From positions 1,557,001 to 1,621,000 of the forward strand of contig WPIO01000081.1 in the NCBI GenBank assembly GCA_009760855.2: a DNA stretch of 64,000 nucleotides. The letters are read 5' to 3'. The position numbers were made by a program, and so were the translations under genes. Shown in pieces: positions 36,199 through 48,100 of this stretch (its first letter is position 1; each line of letters starts with the position of its first letter). This DNA comes from Cristatella mucedo (lineage: Eukaryota; Bryozoa; Phylactolaemata; Cristatellidae). The notes under the pieces are model-generated. The model saw only the letters and a program-made list of their open reading frames with translations, did no database searches and was not told the DNA's origin.

Positions 36199-39100
36199 TG
36201 GCTAATCGGGCCATCTGCAAAGTCGTGCTCTATGCTAGTCGTTTCATGGCTCATGCTCAAAGGGTGACAATGCCACAAGTATCCAACTTGGTGAGTCATA
36301 TCTGTGAGGAAAGGCTTGCCAAGTTGATTGTTAAATCCCCCTACGATGTTAAAAAAAGGTTAATTTACTTTGTAGTACTGCTCTGGTCTAATCGAACTAA
36401 AGTGTCATTTTGTTTTCCTCTGCACAAGGTGCAGCACCGTGACACAGAGCAGTCACACAACTCGGCACAGTGCATGACTGCTATTTGAGTCCAGGTGTAA
36501 ATCCAGCAGGTAGTCGTACTTAACCTAGGTCCCGTGTGATTGTGAATGTACAACATCTGCTATATGTAGTGCTAGCCCGAAAAAAATGCATCCTACGGAA
36601 ATTAAGATCAGTCCTCAAACATGATGATTTTGACAAAATCAAACTCGAGAAATACAGCCCCGAGATAAGATTCGTTTGAGGAAGCAAAGTGGGAAATAGC
36701 ATGCTGTCACCTCCATCTGCTTGCCATATATGAAAGCCGTGTGCTATGCAGTCGCTTATTGGTTTTAAGTGGATTTGGGAAGCTGCTGCTGTTTTAAAAG
36801 GTATTCTTTGTAAGATCAGCTAAACACGGAAGAGGATGGGCCAAGCATGCCTTCTGTCGAAAAATGCATCCCATCGAGTTTCCTTGGCAGTCATTCAGAA
36901 TTGCAGTCAGCATTTGAAAAACTCGTTTTTGTGCATGTGCAGTTATTTCCCAGACATTGTTCGAGATTGTGCTAAACTTTGGTAGTAGAGATAGAACGAA
37001 AATTTTTCAACCGTGTTTCGTGATGAAAATACACTGGTAGAACCATTGAGATCTGTCACTTAAGTCTTGGCAGACTTTAGAGATTGTAAAATTAGAGTGA
37101 TCTGCATGTATGTATGCACTGTCCATTGAGAGTATGAGATGAGAATTGAATTTAGGACATTCATGTGGTATGCCGAGCAGGTCTCAGATATTTTATAAAT
37201 GTTCCCTGTTTATTAGAAATGTGGTTTTTTAGTAATCCTTTTTACTGCTTTATCCACTATGTCAGAAGCTTAAAGTGCTTTAGCAGCTATTAAAAACAGG
37301 CTTACTGCACATGTCTTTGTATCTGTTTAGCATGCCAAGGCAGTAGCAGCATTCACTATTGCCTTGTTTTTGATTCACGCGAATCAAATGTCTGATTAGA
37401 CTTTTTGGCCATAAGTTAATAAAATATTAAATAAGTGACATCTTCCTTTTAAAGCCACATAGTTTTCGTCCAAAAAATTCCAGATCTTTGGAATCGAGAT
37501 ACAAACATTACTCATAGTTGACGTTTTACACAACCATTTGCAACGATATTACTAGAAGGTAGAACTCTTATAGGAGCAATAGTTGCTGCAAACTGTGTAG
37601 ACTGCTACCTTGGTTTGATCTAATGAAGTATCTAGTAAGAAGACTTGTCTTTTCTCAAAGCACTGAGTGCATGTTTTACTATTATTTTTATTTGCTCCCA
37701 TCTGGTGAAAAACCGCAGCTGTGAGCATATTTGGTAGCTAGCATGGCACGTGGGCTTGATACACAATTATTGTAAGGGTTTTAGAAGTTTTTAATGTTAT
37801 GCCAATTAGTCTTTTCTTATTTCACTGTGCCGTGAGATCGGGCACATTTTAAAGTCTGCTATACTTTTCGTCAGCTCAGTGATCACTAGTCACTGGTATG
37901 AGACTGCTATTGTGCATTCGTGTCTCGTGAATGTATGCTCAGATCTCATACCCCAAGCTTGTCTCTGGACTAAGTATGGGCAGTCCCATTTTGTAATGAC
38001 TCGGCAACTGATGCACCGGCACTGATGTTGCTCTGCAGGTCCAAGACTGAGGAACTCACGTTGCAATTCTCACTCGATATATAATCTCTCCTACTGCCAG
38101 TTCTGTCACTTTTTATTCGGCTGTTATTCACTTCCAATTAGATGACACGGCTTTCTCAATTATCCTCCTGATTTTGCTATGCTTGATGCTTTTCTTGGTT
38201 GAACGAGCTGAAGCCCATTGGTACGCCGCCCAAAGAATCACCAAAAGCTTCCCTGGCTTTGATTGTGCTAATGAATCTTGTTCTGCTTAACGATCACTGA
38301 GTCTTCATTATTCAGTGGTAATCGATAATAATAATAATAATGATAATCCGTTTGATAAAGCGCCCTCAGAGAACTTAATCTCTTTCTGGGCTCTTTGCAT
38401 TTGCTGCAAAGGAAATACGATCGAATGGTTAGTGGTAGCATGCTCAATAAACAACAAGAATAACTTGGTTAGGTAACATACACAGGCTCAGCATGCAAGT
38501 GTGGTTTAGCGGCAGCATGCAGTGTCAGTACACATAAGCATGTAAAGGTTGAATCACGGGACCCACTAAATGCTGTGATAACTAGATGCTTTTTTAGTTT
38601 CTTTTTAATTGTGGACAAGTCAGGGGATGTGACGTCAATCAGGAGTGAGTTCCAGGCTTTGGGAGATTACGAACTAAAGGCATAGTTTCCAAAGGATTTG
38701 TGGTTTGTACGATGTATAGGTAAACATTTAGATTGAAGTGCTTCGTTTATTTGAGTTCTTCGGCAGGTCATCCTTTAGTGCCCACCACAAACGGTGGTGA
38801 TAACCTGTAAGGTGCTTCTGCCGACTATTTATTCGTGTGGCTGTTTGATCAGCCGGCCTTTACATTTACTTCTTATTTAGCATTGTAAAAATTTGCGTTT
38901 GCTTAGGTTAGGGTACTCTGGTCAATTTAGTGAAAGAATTGTTAATATCCAATCTTTACATGAGATTGCTCTCCTTCTAGGTCTTCCACACACTTGGCAG
39001 CTAGATTCATCTGTCGCGAATGGCACATTGTTTTTACCACTTCTCTCTAGCTTTCACTGGCACTCCGTCAAGAAAAGCATCGACTTTGTCTTGCGCTTGC

Positions 39101-42100
39101 TTTGAGGTGGCCCTCCTTCTCTTAGCTTCGGCTCATCTTTCAGAACTGCTTAATGCTCGGTCTTCCCTAGGCTTAAACTGCTATTCGAACTCGGTTTAGA
39201 TGTGCTTTAACACAACTCGAATCTTTCGGCAACGTGTCATTGGTTCTTTTACAGCTGCAGGCCATGACTCTCAACTGTCTGCTATCACAACATCTTGACA
39301 TTTTAAGCGAAGCTGTGAAGCCTCGTGTTTCTATCCTGACGCAAATCGTCCTTTTATTTTATGCTTGCTGCAATATTCCTTTTTTGTGTCACAGATCAAT
39401 TGACATGTTTTCTTTCCAGTCTATTTGAAGTGTTTAGATAGAGCTTTTGTTCTCTTTAATGTAACGTATCTCCATCTGTAACTCTGCAAAGCCACAAATA
39501 CTATGTGGGTGTTACACAGGAGAGTTTTGTATAGCGCACTCACAGCCTAAATAGCTTTCGATACTCATTCGGTAGCCAACAGACTTCATATCACACAACA
39601 AAAAGAAAGTGGGAGGTATAGCAGAGTCAGGAGAGCAGTTGAGGTAGTGAGTAGCATGGAGGTAGCAGCTCAGGACTGCTGGAAAATATGAGCAATAGTC
39701 GGCAGCAGGAGAGTAGTTGTCTTTAAGTGCCATAAACACGCTTCGTTGGTAGTGATTACTATTATGTTTAGTGCACAGCTTTGCTATTGCAGGCAGCCTG
39801 CGGGACGGCGACGGCCTTCACGGTGGAAGCTGAAAACGACATGCCGTGTAGCAGCAGCAGCAGGGGTGGCAGCAGCAGCACGGGTTTGCTTCACTGCCTG
39901 CGCTGTCAGTCGCAGGGCAAGACAACGTGGGAGCGTATAGTGGGCAGTCGTATAACGCTCCTAGCGGCTAGCCGGTATGAGTCGCTTGAGAGCTGCTGAA
40001 GAAAAAATGTACCCTGCGCTGCCTGGCAACGAAGCTGCTATATGCCTGTGCATGGAGGCATGACCACTGATGTGAACTGCAAGGCCATGCTCACAGAGTG
40101 GCCGGCGTCGGTGCCTCGATGTTCTCTAGCCCACGCATCTTTCTGTATTCACGCCAGGTGGGGAGTTACAGTGGCCGCTGCCGACCAGACTGTGACCTTA
40201 CTGAGCACCGAGGGAAAGCTGATCGTTCCACCTATGGCAGTCGACTGTGCCGTGGCAGTCGTACGAGCAGCCAGGCAGTTCTGTCTGGTGGCCACCTGCA
40301 AGGGTATCTTGTCAGTCTGGTAGGTATACCAGCGAATCTGTCTCACTGCCCCAAGCTAGGCTGTGCTCATAAGTTCTGCCGGCAAGCACTTGCCTGCAGC
40401 TCTGTTTCTTGTGCATGATACATGGGTGTGCATAGATAGGTTGGCTTTTTTAACAACGAATGATGAATGTGTACGACATCAAAAGAAGCTCACATGCTTG
40501 AGGATGTGCCAGAGACTTGAGTGGCGAGCTCACAAAAAGAAGCTGTGTGTGAATGCGTTGGTGAAACACTCATTTTCCCTTTCACTTGATGCCTGCGTAC
40601 TCTTGTCATTGCCCTTTTCCCTCCTATTGTTTGCTTTACTGCTTGGTTTGACTATCTTTGCTCATTCTCTTCGGAGAGACCAGCCAGTCCGTAAGCAGAG
40701 TTGACAGTATGCAGTGTTCGTGTCACAGTCGCCAACCGAGCCACTGCTAATCGCCGGCCCAGGGAGTGCGCTGTGCTGAGCCTACTGCTAACCTCTGAGA
40801 TCCTAGAGCCTCGTGGTGTGCTGCTCGGTCTACTCTTTGTTTCCCTCCAACACTTTCTGCGTCCCTACCCCCTTCTTCCCTGCCTCACAGTCCGCCCTCC
40901 CCACCCCACTTTGGTGTGAGCTTTGGCCGATTAGCATCGGCACAAGTGTGCTTGGCCTGGCTGTTCGGGAGGTAGCATAGGATGAGTGTTCTTTTCTGTT
41001 GCCTTCTCTGTCATGCTGCCGATCTTGCTTGGACTTGCCTGGCTGGCCGATCGTGATCTGGTGCACTCTGCATTTCTGCTTGGCGCTTGCTCTGCAGGAA
41101 CGTCAGCACACTAGAGTGCATCGTGGACAGGGCCAGCGTGGCCGGTCTACTCTTGTCCTCTGCTACAAAAGCCACTGGCCCAGCTGCTGCTGCTGCAGTT
41201 GCTGGGCAAGTGGCTGTGGAAGACGTGCAGCTCACCGATGATGGTATGGCCATTGTCAAGCTGCGTGACGGAAGTGCCTTCTGCTATGACACACGGATGA
41301 GAGTGTGGTAGGCAGCAGCAGTAGTAGTAGTGAGCGGCAGCAGTAGCGAGCAGATGATCTGCGTGTTTGCGTGCATTTGGGTATGTGCATGCATCCGTGC
41401 TTTTCTTTGCCGACTTGATCATGGCATTACTTTGTTGACGTTTAAATATGCCACCTCAACTCTTTCCTTTCAGGCTTCGCCTAGTTGCCGGAAACGACCT
41501 CGTACGAATGTGCTCTGATCACAGGTGCACCTCTGCCCTCGGTTTCTTGGGAAAGAGTGGCCAGCATGGGCCTCGCGGGCCGCTTGCAACCCTCAGCGCG
41601 ACCACTCCTGCTTCTGCTGGTTCCAAGTAAGTTTTACAAGCACTTGCTGCACATTCACTGTTTGCCGTGAGGTGTGCTGCCAAAAAACAGATTTGATAAA
41701 TACTGGCTTTGCTTTGCTGTGTTACATATATCTGGCACTTAAATATAGGGGTCGGCCACTCTGAGAATAAACTTGTGATAAAGCAGTGCTGATGATATGC
41801 AATGCCTGAACCGGCTTGACGTGTCCCTAGCATCGGTTGATCTGCCAGTACTAAGGGTCATTGCATGTGTGCCCTGTTGTTGAGGCAGAGGCATGCGAAG
41901 CAGTCATCTGCGTATGCTCACTGCTTAGCTGATCTGAATGGTCGAATGATTAGGCAGCCTAAGGCTAAGGTGCTTTCACTTCACGACCGGGATCGTGGAT
42001 TCGAGTCCTGCAGTAGGCAATTCTTTATCGGCCGCTGCAACCGTGAGTGATAGCTGCTAAGGATCTTCTATCTCTATATAAATGAGGCTGATGGTTCAGC

Positions 42101-45100
42101 TGACTCAAATTTGCTTTTACTCACACCATTAGCTAAATATAGTATGGTAACTGGGCACCTGATACATTGAGCCCTCTAGCTCACTAGGGTCTTGTAAGTG
42201 CTGCAGCTGCTGTTGTCAAGTGGCTGGAGAGGGCTGTCTTACTTCAGCATACTAATGCATGTTATGGAAGAGGAGTGGGAGTTTTGCTAATGCAGAGATA
42301 GGGGCGTGCGAGTGCAGATGGGGGCGTGCGGGTGCATGTGCGAAGGGTCATTGCCGATGGGGGAGGAGCATAAACCTCTGCTTGCGGGGTGGGGCAGGTA
42401 CGAATAGCTAGCTGGACTGGCCAGCAGTTCCTTTTAGGTTAGCCAAGAGTAATGGCTGTTTCGGCTCTAGCATTAGCCAGAAGCCAAGCCTTTCTGCTCC
42501 AGTTTCTGTTAAGTTCCTTTTTAGCCGCGTGTTGCTGCCATGGTAGTCATGGGGTTGTCCCTTAATCTTAGCCCAGAGGTAAGGTGCTTGCTCTTTTAGA
42601 CCCAGGTCGTGGGTTCGAGTAGCTAACTTTTTTGCTGACTCAAGATATCTTGGTGTGCATCCCTCTTCGGGGATAGCTCCATTTATTGTAGACGGGTAGA
42701 GGCTACCCTCAGTCATTGTAAAGTTGTCACTCCAGCCTGCCCATGGACACTAGCTTATGGCTCAATTTTTCAGTCTTACAGTGACAGTGCCTCGATAATC
42801 CCCCTTCAACACCAAGATGGGCTTTTTATAAATCCGGCTGCATTGATTCGTGTAATTAAAATCTGGGATCATGAGCTACATTCTAAACACTGCAATATCT
42901 TAATAGCTCACAGAATAATTGCTGCTCCCTTGTTGATCTGTATGAATTGACAGGATATGTATATGCACATTAATCGATTCCTTACATTGATGGAATAGTA
43001 CAGAACGATTCTAAAAGTAGGCCATCACTTCCGGTGTATGGCTGATTATACATTTGATTAATGACAACTAGGTGGCTGCTACTGTATGCTTAGCACATTC
43101 TTAGGATAGGCATCCCTAGTGGGGCATAGCTAGCGACTAATAAAATGCAGGCATGAGAAAATGCTCTCTGGTTTTTTTCAAATCTCAATTCTGTATAGGC
43201 CATTCTCAATGTAATGTAATGTATCTCTGTCTGTAACTCCAAAAACCACAAAGACTATGCAGGTGTTACGCAGGACAGTTTTGTATAGCGTACTCACAGC
43301 CTAAGTGGCTTTCGGTATGCATTCGGTAGTCAACAGACTTCATCTCATGAAACAAAGAGAAAGTGGGAAGCATAGCAGTCAGGAGAGCTGTTGAGGTAGT
43401 GAGTAGCATGGAAGTAGCAGCTCGGGACCACCGTAAAGGATGAGCCATAGTCGGCAGCAAGAGAGTAGTTGCTGTTGCATAAGAATTGTGGAAGCGAGTT
43501 CCACAGTCTGCAGAGCTAAAGCTTCTGTCGCTAATGGTCTTTAAGTGGAGGTATGGAATAGGACCGAGGGCACGAGAAGGCTCAAACTGGTGCAGCAGTT
43601 CAGCTGGGTATGGAGGAGCCAAGCCTCTGCTTAGCAGCTGAGGGCTGTAAATGTATGTGCATAGTGGATTGGGCGAAATACCATCAGACAATGGGATCAT
43701 AGATCCTTCTATCCTGTTTCGGTGGGCTACCAGCTTGGCACTCTTTTTGAACACCCGGGCTGACCGGGCCAACAGGCTGATTTGCTGACCCTCTCTGATT
43801 TAGCAAACTGCAGTGTTGGCTGGCTATGATCTGAAGCCCTATGCTAAGCCACGATTAGTGTCAGCCATTGCCCGTGTGCTTTACCATTTGTAGAGGAGTG
43901 CAAAGCAATCCAAGGCACCGTAGTTTCTTTTAATAATAATTATCACACCTTTTAGCAAAGGTTAATCGAGGCATCTTGGTCGGTGCTATATTGATGATGA
44001 CGTTAAGATTTTCTTTACAGACTTCTGTCGTTTTAGTATGTGATCTTGAACCTTGCATTTATTTAAATCCTATATATATGTTGACTCTGGTGTGAAGGCA
44101 ATATTTTGAGACTTCGCTTGATATACATTGAAAGACATCAGGTTCGATCCTTAGTCTAGCTTAACGAGTTTTTATGATTCAATACCCTCACTAGGGAACC
44201 TCCGAGATCAGTAGTTTTAAACTTATCTATACAGTAATCATGCTATGGATGCCTGTTCAGGTTTGTTAAATAAAAGGTCGTATTCCATGAATCCTTATCT
44301 CTCATGACCTGTCATCTGATGGAGAAGACTCATTCGCCTACCTTGGTGACTTCGAAGTTTGGTGATGCTGATTGTGTGTGTTCTGCCGTGTAAGATCGTT
44401 GATGCTGGTCAAATGCACTTACCACAGCTTGGTCGCTCTAGTGAGACATAGTACAAGCAGCAGCCTAATGGATCGCTAAACCGTGCTATTTCTCTGGCTA
44501 CAGGAAGAACAAACGGTGTGATTATTACTTCTGTTGATTTTATTCAGGCAGAAGGGGCTTGATGCTGCAGCAGCTAGCACTGCCATCTATCAGATGTCAT
44601 TGGTATCTTCGACCGACACGACGGCCAGCGTGCAGCGGCTGTGCACAGTCACGTGCCTAGAGGAGCAAGTGGCTGCTGCCCAGGCACTTGGCTCCGGCGA
44701 CGAGTACAAGTTTTGGTTGCTGAGTCTTGTCCGCTACCTGACACAGCATGGTGAGCCATTTTTAGATCGCCAAATCAATTTGATTGTTCTAGATCCTGTT
44801 TGTCTTCTCGGTTATTAGTTTATCAAATAAGAATAATAATAATGCACTTGATGAAGCGCCCTCAGAGAAGTCAATCTCTTTCTAGGCGATTTACATTTGC
44901 TGCAAAGGGATCATATGTAAATCGCCATTTACGTGTGGCAAACAGTGGGAAAAAATCCTTCACTCCCATGGTCAGTGCAGAATTGTGTGTGTTTCTGGCG
45001 TGGGTTCTGAGCCGTGATCAAGTATGATTGAAAATCGTCCACTGTCGTTGGTCGGTTTGCGTGACGTTACCGGCAGCATGTTTTTTTTAGGGTGGGGTGA

Positions 45101-48100
45101 TGATATTTTTCACTCTTATTTCCTCAAGGGGTCTCTGTTCAATCTTCGAGGCTGATAAACTTATTCCTTCTGCTGTTTCTCAGTAGTAAGCTGGGTGTTA
45201 GCTGTCACAACTATGCTGGTGGCTTGACGAATGTGGCTGTTGGCTCAGTCGTACAGCTTTTCACCGGCCGGTACGGCTCGTGCATCTGTTATTGCTTTGT
45301 TTTGCAATTTACAGGGTTTGAAGGACGACTTCGAGTAATTTGCGATGGACTGTTGGGTACTCTGTATAAGCGAGCAGGCATGTCTGCTGCTGCCGGCAGC
45401 AACCAGGACAACAGCAGGAAGGTTTTGGTAAGCTCACATCTACTAAGGGGCTATGCAAGGAAGCTTCCTGGGCGTATTGTTGCTGTGCTTGCGATAAAAT
45501 CAGCACTGCATGTATTGATGACATCTGCACATGGATGGCAACAAATTTTCGTAAATTAAATTATGATAAAATCAACTTACTAGTTATTGGCAAACTAAAT
45601 ATGATTCAGAAATTGGAAAGGCTTACCCACAAAATCAGATTTGCCAGCATATCTCTTGCTTAATCTGCACGAAATCTGGGTGTCATGTTCCAATGTGACC
45701 TTTTGTTAGACGACCACATCAGTTCCACAATCACGTCTGCCTACATTCAGCTACATAAAATTGCTAAAATTCAGGCTTGTTTAGGCAGGGATACCACATC
45801 TAAGTTGGTCCATGCATTTATGACATTTTGTCTTCGCTTCTGTAACTCACTGCTTGCTGGTCTACCGGTCTGTGCAATCAGGTGCTTAAGCTGATGTAAA
45901 ACTCTGCAGCTAGGCTTGTCTGTCGTGAATGTCGCAGTTTCCACATCACACCACTTCTCGCCGACCTGCACTGGCTGCCAGTTAAGCAACGGATCGACTT
46001 TAAGGTTTTGTAACACTTTCAGGTCTCTTCATTCTTAGGCTCCAGCCTACCTATCAGATCTACTGCCCCACCAGGCCAAGCATCGCAACACCTGTTTTTT
46101 CGGAATCTAACTGTTTACCTATACCTCATCGAACCTCAAAGCCTTTGGAGACCATGCCTTTAGTTTGTAGGCTCCCCAAACCTGGAACTCACTCCCTACC
46201 TGCATCACGTCATCTCCAGACTTGTCCACATTTAAAAAAGAAACTAATAACGTAAATATTTATGACAGCATTTAGTGTGTCCCTGTGATTTGTCCTTTAT
46301 GTGCCTATGTGTTATGATACTGTGCATGCTGCCACTAACCAGACTTGCTTGCTGATTCTGTGTATGTCACCCCTAACCATGTTATTTTATTGTTTATTGA
46401 GCATGCTACCACTAATCATTCGATCGTATTTCCTTTGCAGCAAATGTAAAGTGCCTAGAGTAGAGTTATCTGATGGTGGTTTATCAAGTATGTTATTATT
46501 ATTGTCATTATTTAAGCTGCAAAGTCTGTTAATAATGGCACAGACATCTTAGCTGAATCTGCTGATAAACATTGATTTTCTGACAGGAAAAGTTCGTGAG
46601 TTACTTAATGGCATTTTCTTTTTGAGATGAGGGGGGCTCGGTCTGCTGAGTGGTGACTAATACCAAATGCTGCTGAAGGGGTGCCCCAGCAACGCCCCTC
46701 GACCCTCTTTCTGCTCGTTTTGCCCAATGTCTTGCACTCTAATAGCTTTGCTTGTACCTTAAATCTAGACGTCTAGAAAAGCTGTCTTGATGCTGTTTTT
46801 GGCAAGCTAATCGTTGGCTGTTCTGATCGGAGAGCTTGCATTATTAGCACTTTCGCGTTTCCGAGCTTTCTGTATGTAATACAGAATTCACGTTGCAGCA
46901 GTCACCCAATGCCTTAAATCCTTACTTTTGCAAGTATACTAGAAAGACTTTTCTGTTAATCTTGTGCTACTCGCTCGGGAGATATCATGCCTTTGCAGTT
47001 ATTCGAAGCAGTGCACTGACTTTCCTCGCTTGTGGCTTCATCTGTAGTCTCGACCTGTCGAAGCAGTATGCAACTGGGTCGCATTGACTTTTCTTCGCAT
47101 GGTGCATCATCGTTGTGTAGTTTTGGAGCCCTATATTGGAGCTCTGCTTTGCAAGCAAGCAAGCGAAATACGAATTTCGCCTTCGACTCTCCAGTAGCTA
47201 GTATTATCAGATTTGGAAGGGGTTAACTCGTATATGTAAATTTTGTAAATATATGTAAATATTGGCTCATATTTCTGGTTAAACGGTGCTCTGCCTTTCA
47301 CCGCCTTTGTAGGCAATCGTTTACCTTTGTTATCAGCTTGCATTTCAATCTGCACTGCTTCAGTTTATCATCTTAACCTAGGGAATAATTGGAGAATAAG
47401 TTTTTACTTTTCCTCATTTCTTAGGGTGTGAAGCCAAGAGCAGTCTTTCAGCAGCAGACCAGATAAGTTACTTAAAATATTACGTCTCTAAAACCTAAAT
47501 AAAGACCGGCTTGTAGCTTGACTGGTTGGCCAATTAACTAATCCCCACGTAGCACAGCTCATGTAGCATCTGATTTCAGCTTCATCGACCTGTCACTCTG
47601 GTGCTTACTCACCCTCCCCCAAAAAAAATTGGAATTAGCATCTGTCAGGTTCGGGCTAGCCTCCGACTTAGACTGGTTGTCCAGATGCCAGTTAAAGAGA
47701 GCGATCAACCCGTAGCAAGGTAAAAGATGTACCGGCAGCATGACCTGCATTGAAACTGCTGCCAAACTCGGTATAGTCAAGCAGCCTTTCTCTTTTAAGC
47801 ACTTCAAGCTAGCCAACTTTTATGTTTGGGTGCTCGAGTTGAAAGCAGGTCAAACCAACCGTGATATAAATTACCACGACATTGAATTGCGACTTAAGAG
47901 AAACCATTAGACACCACTTTACTAGTTTCAGTGGGCTTAAGTGAATTTAAGGTTATTCAAAACAAAGAACGCTACTTTTGTTATCGCATTTATTAATAAG
48001 ATAAAGCTACCTGCTGTAGTCCTCATCGGAAGTTATAATCTCTTACATGCACTAATTTGCATTACTCAATTCAGTCGTTCTTTTATTAGTTTCAACCTGC